In this document: positions 17,057-21,747 of the stretch, in pieces
Layout: each line of letters starts with the position of its first letter
How positions within the stretch are numbered: the first letter of the stretch is position 1
NCBI GenBank assembly: GCA_964507325.1
Contig: CAZDQL010000107.1
Location: 1 to 21,747, forward strand
DNA: 21,747 nucleotides
Direction: 5' to 3'
Source: CAZDQL01 sp964507325
Lineage (GTDB): Bacteria > Planctomycetota > UBA1135 > GCA-002686595
Made by a program: the position numbers and the translations under genes
Notes under the pieces: model-generated
Seen by the model: the letters and a program-made list of their open reading frames with translations, nothing else
Database searches by the model: none
What the model was told of the DNA's origin: nothing

Positions 17057-18171
17057 CAGGAGCCCCCGGGCACCGCGCCGCGGGTGATGCGACCGTCCTC
17101 GACGATCGTCAACTGGTGTCCGTCGCGGTGGGTCAGGCTGGCGCGGAAGCTCCTGGAGGTGGCTTCGAGCTGCGGCGGCCAGGCGTACGCCCCGAGCTCC
17201 ACCGGCGCGATCCCCAATACCTCCAGATCGGCGTTGCAGTCGAGCCCCTGCTCGAGGCGCCCCCGCTGGACGTGGTAGATCTGGCGCAACAGACGGCGCG
17301 CGGCGAGATCGGTCGGCGGCGTGAAGCTCACCGTCCCCACCCCCGCCTCGACCCCGACGAACTCCACCAGCCCCCAGGTCTCGGGGCGGTGCATGTTGAT
17401 CACCCCCTGGGGGGACCAGACCCAGTTGTCCTCCGGATAGGGCTTGCCGGTGCTCGGGTCGAGGGCCTTCTCGTAGCCCCCGTCGACCACCTCCATGCGC
17501 CACTCGACCCGCGAGTAGTCGGCCCACCACTGGTCCCCCGGCTCGGGGGGTGCGGGGCGGTGGGCGGCTTCCGCCAACACCGCCCAGGGGATCGCGATCT
17601 CGACGCTCCAGCCGCGGTCGACGTCGCTGGGATCGTTGAGCGTACCGTCGAGCGCCACCGCGCTCTTCAGCCCGGCGATGTCCCAGCAGTGCAGCGCCGG
17701 ACCGCCGTCCCGGTAGGGCTTGACCAGGAACAGGTCCCACTCCGTCCCCAGCGCGTTGATCTCGAGCTCGTAGTACTCGTGGGTGTCGCCGTCGGGGTCG
17801 ATGAACACCTCGAAGTCGTGGTCGTAGTAGATCACCGAGTCGCGCTCGGTCAGGGTGGCCCACAGGTGGGGCTCCTCCAGCTCGGCGCCGACGTAGAAGT
17901 ACTCGTCGTCCCAGAGCATCTTGGCCCGCGTGCGGAAGCGCGGGCGCGGCAGCTGCTCCCCCTGGATGTCGACGAATTCCGCGGTCCAGGGCGCGGCCTT
18001 CCAGTCCGCCTCGTCGAGGCGGCCGTCGATCGCCAGCGCCGCGCCGGCGCGGTAGCAGACGTACTGCTCCGGGAGCCGGAAGGACTCGCCGCCAGCGGGG
18101 GTGGAGGAGGGACTCGCCTGGCAGGCCGCCAGACCGAGCAACGACAGGAGGGTGAGGGGGGAACGCAACAC
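17056..18171 (-). CDS. Lipoprotein with a CBM9-like carbohydrate-binding domain
   Basis: A 371-residue protein beginning with a lipoprotein signal peptide whose lipobox is LGLAAC (C17), then a short Ser/Pro linker. Residues about 35-250 form a CBM9-like carbohydrate-binding domain. It shows the opening AIDGRLDEADWKAAPW, the W-DDEYFYVGAELEEPH strand, and the D-DFEVFIDPDGD-H-YYELEINALGT core. GWSVEIAIPW follows. The C-terminal 100 residues have no recognised domain. It probably binds sugar ligands outside the cell or in the periplasm, and is co-transcribed with GH130. The GTG start has GGAGAGA (18181-18175 on the minus strand) as ribosome site. A catalytic role cannot be excluded but no active-site motif was found. 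Confidence 0.85.
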   Translation of the reverse strand: MLRSPLTLLSLLGLAACQASPSSTPAGGESFRLPEQYVCYRAGAALAIDGRLDEADWKAAPWTAEFVDIQGEQLPRPRFRTRAKMLWDDEYFYVGAELEEPHLWATLTERDSVIYYDHDFEVFIDPDGDTHEYYELEINALGTEWDLFLVKPYRDGGPALHCWDIAGLKSAVALDGTLNDPSDVDRGWSVEIAIPWAVLAEAAHRPAPPEPGDQWWADYSRVEWRMEVVDGGYEKALDPSTGKPYPEDNWVWSPQGVINMHRPETWGLVEFVGVEAGVGTVSFTPPTDLAARRLLRQIYHVQRGRLEQGLDCNADLEVLGIAPVELGAYAWPPQLEATSRSFRASLTHRDGHQLTIVEDGRITRGAVPGGS

Positions 18172-18202
18172 GGGTCTCTCCAGTCAGAGTTCGGGCGCGA
18201 CG

Positions 18203-18236
18203 GCCACGCCCTGCGCCTCGAGGCGCGGCCGGTGGC
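18203..18236. repeat. 34-base interrupted palindrome in the divergent promoter region, possible operator
   Basis: The perfect 14-base palindrome GCGCCTCGAGGCGC at 18213-18226 is flanked at equal 5-base distances by GCCAC (18203-18207) and GTGGC (18232-18236), giving a symmetric 34-base element. It lies between the divergent CBM9-like and GH38 genes, in the only sizeable intergenic gap of the catabolic block. A dimeric repressor or activator site is the natural reading. GC-rich DNA produces palindromes by chance, so this is suggestive only. Confidence 0.4.
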
Positions 18237-18279
18237 GACTCAGGGTAGCGGAAGAGCAGCCCGGAGTGACCCGCCACGG

Positions 18280-18285
18280 TAGACT
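18280..18285 (+). promoter_or_regulatory. Putative -10 box (TAGACT), spaced for leaderless GH38 mRNA
   Basis: TAGACT ends 7 bases before the GH38 ATG. No Shine-Dalgarno-like purine run is visible between 18270 and 18292, so a leaderless transcript is a reasonable reading. A clear -35 element was not found. Confidence 0.45.
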
Positions 18286-18292
18286 CACCGCG

Positions 18293-21200
18293 ATGATCGG
18301 CATCGGCGACCGCGAGTACGTGGCCATCCGCTTCGAGGCGTTCGCCGCCGAGGTGCTGCGACCGGCAATTTGGCCGCTCAGCGCACCGCTCGAGATCGGG
18401 GTCTACCAGAGCGAGGAGCCGGTGTCGCTCGAGCAGGCTCGCAGCGCCGACTACCGACCCGTGGAGCTCGGCCTGCGCTGGGGCCCGGTGTGGTCGACCG
18501 CCTGGTTCCGGCTGCGGGGCACGATGCCGGAGGCGCTGGCGGGACAGCCGGTCGCCCTGCGCTTCTCCAGCGGGACCGAAGCGCTGCTCTGGCGCGACGG
18601 GGCACCGCGCCAGGGCTTCGACGCCAACCGCGACACCTGCCTGCTCTGGACGCCGGCCGCGGCGGGCGAGCCGGTCGAAGAGCTGATCGAGGCCGCCTGC
18701 AACCTGCCCCTCGGCGCGACGACCTTCTTCTGGGACCACCCTGAGATCCACGCCCGCTGGCAGGAGGAGCGTCCGGGGCGGCTCGAGGCCGCCGCGCTGG
18801 TCGCCGTCGACCTGAAGCTCGAGCGGGTGCTGGAGAAGTACGAGCTGGCGCGCCGCGCCCTGCTCGCCCTGCCCGCCGACTCGGCGCGCGCGGTGGAGCT
18901 GCTCGCCGGCCTGCGCGCGATCACCGACCGCATCCCGCCCGCGGATCCGCGCGAGGCTGCCCTCGCCGCGGAGGAGGAGCTCGACGCCCTGCTGCGCGGC
19001 GCCCAGGCGCCGGCCGCGACGACCTGCGTGGCGGTCGGTCACAGCCACGTCGACACCGCCTGGCTGTGGCGGGTGCGCGAGACGCGGCGCAAGCTCCTGC
19101 GCAGCTGGGCCAGCACCCTGGAGCTGATGGAGCGCTTCCCCCAGCTGCACTTCGTCGCCAGCCACGCCCAGCACTACGCCTTCGTCGAGGAGGACTCGCC
19201 GGCGCTCTTCGAACGCATCCGCGCCCGCGTCGAGGAGGGGCGCTGGGAGGCGGGGGGCGCGATGTGGGTCGAGCCCGACTGCAACTGCCCGTCGGGGGAG
19301 TCGCTGGTGCGCCAGATCCTGCACGGGGTCGGCTACTGGCGCGAGCGCTTCGGGGAGCGCGGCGCCCAGCGCTTCCTCTTCCTCCCCGACACCTTTGGCT
19401 TCCCCGCCTCCCTGCCCCAGATCATGCGGCTGGCGGGGCTCGACACCTTCATCACCAACAAGCTGAGCTGGTGCGAGCGCAACGCCTTCCCCCACGTCAC
19501 CTTCCTCTGGCGCGGCATCGACGGCAGCGAGGTGCTCAGCCACATGACCCCCGGGGACGACATCAACGCGCCCCTCGGGCCGGAGGTCCTGCACCACGGC
19601 GAGCAGAAGCTCCTGGAGAGGGACCACGGGGCGGTGGGTGGCGCGCGCGGCGGCCTGCGTCGCTGGCTGCAACCCTTCGGTTTCGGAGACGGTGGAGGGG
19701 GTCCGACCGCGGCGCAGGCCCTGTGCGCGGAGCAGGGCACCGTCGCCGGCCTGCCGCGGGTCGAGCAGGGCCGGGTCGACGACTTCTGCGGAGCGCTGCA
19801 CGCCGAGCGCGCCGAGCGACTCGCCGCCGGCGAGCGCGACCTGCCGGTCTGGGATGGCGAGCTCTACCTCGAGCTGCACCGCGGCACGCTGACCACCCAC
19901 GCCTGGCTGAAGCGCAAGAACGCGCGCGCGGAGCGACGCCTGCGGGCCTTGGAGATCCTGCTCGCGAGCCTCGCCGACGAGTCCCTGGCGGAGCGGCTGG
20001 CCCCCGACCTGGACCGCCTCTGGAAGGCGGTGCTCCTGCACCAGTTCCACGACATCCTCCCCGGGACCTCGATCGCGGAGGTCTACGCCGAGGCGCGCAT
20101 GGTCTACACCGAGATCGACGCCTGGATCGATGGGACGTTGGGCTATGCGGCGCGCGTGCGGATGGAAGAGCTGGGAGGGGGGACGCAGGGCCTCTTCAAT
20201 CCCGCCTCGCGACCGCTGGGAGGCGTCGTGGATCAGGGCGGCGAGCCGGTCTTCGTCGCGCCCTTGCCCCCCTTGGGGATCGCACCGCTCGCGACGTCGA
20301 CGCCCAGTGCCCCCGTGCGCGTCGAAGGACACGAGCTTTCGAACGCCCACCTGAGCCTGCGCTTGGACGAAGTGGGCCGCATCGCGGAGCTGCGTCGCGC
20401 GTCGGACGCCGAGCCCCTCAACGCCCGCGACGACGCCGGGGAGCTCCTGCCCCTCAACCAGCTCGTGGCCTACGACGACCGCCCTCGCCGCTGGGAGGCG
20501 TGGGACATCGACTTCGACTGCGCCGATCGCGCGACACCCCTCGACGCACCCGCCGCTTCGATCACGGTGCTCGAGGCGGGCCCCCTGCGCGCCGCGATCG
20601 AGGTGGTGCACGAGTTCCGCGCGAGCCGCATCACGCAGCGTTACCGATTGAGCGCCGACTGCCCCTGGGTCGAGGTCGACAGCGAGGTGGACTGGAACGA
20701 GGAGCGCACCCTGCTGCGCGCCCTCTGCCCCACGGCGATCCGCGCCCGCCACGCCACCTACGGCGTGCAGTTCGGCCATCTGGAGCGGTCGACGCACAAG
20801 AACACCAGCTGGGACGAGGCGCGCTTCGAGGTGCCGGGTCAGGGGTGGATGGACCTCGCCCAACCGGGGCTCGGGCTGGCCGTGCTCGACGACGGCAAGT
20901 ACGGCCGCTCCGCCGAGGGGGGCTCTCTGGGTCTCACCCTACTGCGCGCCCCCACCTTCCCGGACGCCGGCGCCGACCGCGGGGCGCACGCTTTCCGCTA
21001 CGCGCTCATGCCCCACGGGGGCGACCGGCTCGCGGCCGGGGTCGCCGCCGCCGCCGAGGCCTTCGCCTCCCCGCTGATGGTGCTGTCGGTGCCCTCCGCC
21101 GGCGGGACCTCCGCGAAAACGGCGCTCCCCTTCGAGCTCGCCCTGCCCGCCGGCGGCGACGTGGAGATCGCGGCCTTCAAGCGCGCCGAGGACGGCCGCG

Positions 21201-21415
21201 GCCGTATCCTGCGCCTCGTCGAGCGCAGCGGCGGCCGCACGGCGGTGGAGCTCACCTGGCGCCTGCCGCACGGCGGCGTGGTGCCGAACGATCTGCTCGA
21301 AGAGCCGACGGAGCGCCCCTTCGAGCGCGCTGATGCGACCTCCACCGCCCTGACCCTGCGCCCCTTCGAGATCCTGACCTTGCGTCTGCTCCCCCCCGAA
21401 CCCAGGCCTGCATGA
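18293..21415 (+). CDS. Alpha-mannosidase, glycoside hydrolase family 38
   Basis: This is a 1040-residue retaining alpha-mannosidase that releases mannose from alpha-mannosides or N-glycan fragments. After an N-terminal beta domain (about 1-235), the catalytic domain opens with GH250-S-H252-V-D254-TAWLW, giving zinc ligands. It continues to the nucleophile D366 in LPDTFGFPASLPQ, then FGFGDGGGGPT, and VWDGELYLELHRGT-TT. The helical domain carries H583-Q-F-H586-D587-ILPGTS, and the rest is the C-terminal beta domain. All catalytic and metal residues are present. No signal peptide is seen, so it acts in the cytoplasm, as in the Ams1/MAN2C1-like group. The ATG at 18293 is chosen because the 64-codon upstream extension overlaps the divergent gene and has no conserved sequence. 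It shares ATGA with the symporter gene. Confidence 0.95.
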   Translation: MIGIGDREYVAIRFEAFAAEVLRPAIWPLSAPLEIGVYQSEEPVSLEQARSADYRPVELGLRWGPVWSTAWFRLRGTMPEALAGQPVALRFSSGTEALLWRDGAPRQGFDANRDTCLLWTPAAAGEPVEELIEAACNLPLGATTFFWDHPEIHARWQEERPGRLEAAALVAVDLKLERVLEKYELARRALLALPADSARAVELLAGLRAITDRIPPADPREAALAAEEELDALLRGAQAPAATTCVAVGHSHVDTAWLWRVRETRRKLLRSWASTLELMERFPQLHFVASHAQHYAFVEEDSPALFERIRARVEEGRWEAGGAMWVEPDCNCPSGESLVRQILHGVGYWRERFGERGAQRFLFLPDTFGFPASLPQIMRLAGLDTFITNKLSWCERNAFPHVTFLWRGIDGSEVLSHMTPGDDINAPLGPEVLHHGEQKLLERDHGAVGGARGGLRRWLQPFGFGDGGGGPTAAQALCAEQGTVAGLPRVEQGRVDDFCGALHAERAERLAAGERDLPVWDGELYLELHRGTLTTHAWLKRKNARAERRLRALEILLASLADESLAERLAPDLDRLWKAVLLHQFHDILPGTSIAEVYAEARMVYTEIDAWIDGTLGYAARVRMEELGGGTQGLFNPASRPLGGVVDQGGEPVFVAPLPPLGIAPLATSTPSAPVRVEGHELSNAHLSLRLDEVGRIAELRRASDAEPLNARDDAGELLPLNQLVAYDDRPRRWEAWDIDFDCADRATPLDAPAASITVLEAGPLRAAIEVVHEFRASRITQRYRLSADCPWVEVDSEVDWNEERTLLRALCPTAIRARHATYGVQFGHLERSTHKNTSWDEARFEVPGQGWMDLAQPGLGLAVLDDGKYGRSAEGGSLGLTLLRAPTFPDAGADRGAHAFRYALMPHGGDRLAAGVAAAAEAFASPLMVLSVPSAGGTSAKTALPFELALPAGGDVEIAAFKRAEDGRGRILRLVERSGGRTAVELTWRLPHGGVVPNDLLEEPTERPFERADATSTALTLRPFEILTLRLLPPEPRPA

Positions 21416-21747
21416 CGCTGCTTGCGATCGACTGGTGGATCGTCGCCGGCCTGATGCTGGTGCTCGTGGCGGCCGTCGTGCGCACGCGTCGCCACGCGAA
21501 CAGCGTCTCCGGGTTCCTGGCCGCCAACCGCTGCGCGGGCCGCTACCTGATCACGGTGGCCTTCAACATGTCGCAGTTGGGGGTCATCACGCTGGTCTGG
21601 TACTACCAGCAGAACTACGACGTCGGGTTCACCGCCATCTGGTGGGGCTTGATGGAGGGCCCGGCGGCGATCGTCATCGCCCTCACGGGCTGGGTGATCT
21701 ACCGCTTCCGCCGCACGCGGGCCCTGACCCTGGCGCAGTTCTTCGAG
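21412..21747 (+). CDS. Sodium:solute symporter (SSS) family transporter, N-terminal part cut by window end
   Basis: The ATG lies in a four-base ATGA overlap with the mannosidase stop and opens a frame that runs to the window end (112 codons). A first helix spans about residues 8-23. It is followed by the SSS-typical segment SVSGFLAANRCAGRYLITVAFNMSQLG, a second helix region, and RFRRTRALTLAQFFE, the conserved cytoplasmic loop of sodium:solute symporters. The family imports sugars, carboxylates or amino acids with sodium. Overlap with a cytoplasmic alpha-mannosidase suggests import of mannose-containing glycosides or a sugar, but the substrate cannot be read from this fragment. The 3' end is missing. 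Confidence 0.85.
   Translation, partial: MTLLAIDWWIVAGLMLVLVAAVVRTRRHANSVSGFLAANRCAGRYLITVAFNMSQLGVITLVWYYQQNYDVGFTAIWWGLMEGPAAIVIALTGWVIYRFRRTRALTLAQFFE

Noticed and set aside
18101..18292. 64-codon N-terminal extension of the GH38 frame
   Set aside because: It overlaps the 5' end of the divergent lipoprotein gene, has Arg/Ser-rich sequence without conservation, and would cover the palindrome and promoter-like box. The ATG at 18293 begins the homologous part.
16076..20863. 1595-residue minus-strand frame that includes the GH130 gene
   Set aside because: Only its last 326 residues are real. The remainder is antisense to the CBM9-like lipoprotein (another frame) and to GH38. The GH130 start is set by the ATG overlapping the upstream stop.

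Overview
The window is a visibly GC-rich, densely coding bacterial segment with no gene-free stretch over about 130 bases. No tRNA, rRNA, CRISPR array, insertion sequence or phage gene was recognised. It divides into an aerobic respiration block (about 1-15032, all on +) and a sugar-catabolism block (about 15064-21747, both strands). The combination of alternative complex III, cbb3 oxidase, Tat/lipoprotein respiratory subunits, a URO-D paralogue, GH130/GH38 enzymes, a CBM9-like lipoprotein and an SSS symporter suits Planctomycetota or a neighbouring phylum. No phylogenetic marker is present, so this placement is only a weak inference.

Respiratory block: the window opens inside or at the start of ccoO, followed by ccoQ and a short one-haem ccoP (cbb3 oxidase subunits). 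Next come ccoG, ccoH, ccoI and ccoS (oxidase assembly and copper supply). After only 71 bases the set actA, actB, actC, actD, actE, actF follows, encoding alternative complex III (ACIII), the quinol:cytochrome c oxidoreductase that replaces bc1. Two small membrane proteins close the run: a YtkA/FixH-like protein with a Met-His-Cys pattern and a DsbD_2/SafE-like protein with a GHCLGMCGP motif. Both look like copper or oxidase maturation factors. Genes overlap or sit within 42 bases of each other, except for the 71-base ccoS-actA junction. This looks like one long operon in which ACIII oxidises quinol and passes electrons to a cbb3 oxidase, with the copper machinery built in. ccoN should lie just upstream and may be fused to ccoO.

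Catabolic block: a URO-D superfamily protein (+) converges with a two-gene minus-strand unit, a CBM9-like lipoprotein followed by a GH130 mannoside phosphorylase-type enzyme. Divergent from these is a plus-strand unit of a cytoplasmic GH38 alpha-mannosidase overlapping a sodium:solute symporter cut by the window end. Together they suggest import and intracellular breakdown of mannose-containing glycans. The 121-base divergent intergenic region holds a 34-base interrupted palindrome (possible operator). A TAGACT box lies seven bases before the GH38 start, and a similar TAGAGT box lies six bases before the URO-D start. This spacing fits leaderless transcription.

The individual families are known. 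The parts most worth following up are the linkage of ACIII to a reduced cbb3 oxidase, the two small putative copper proteins at the end of that operon, and the possible leaderless starts.
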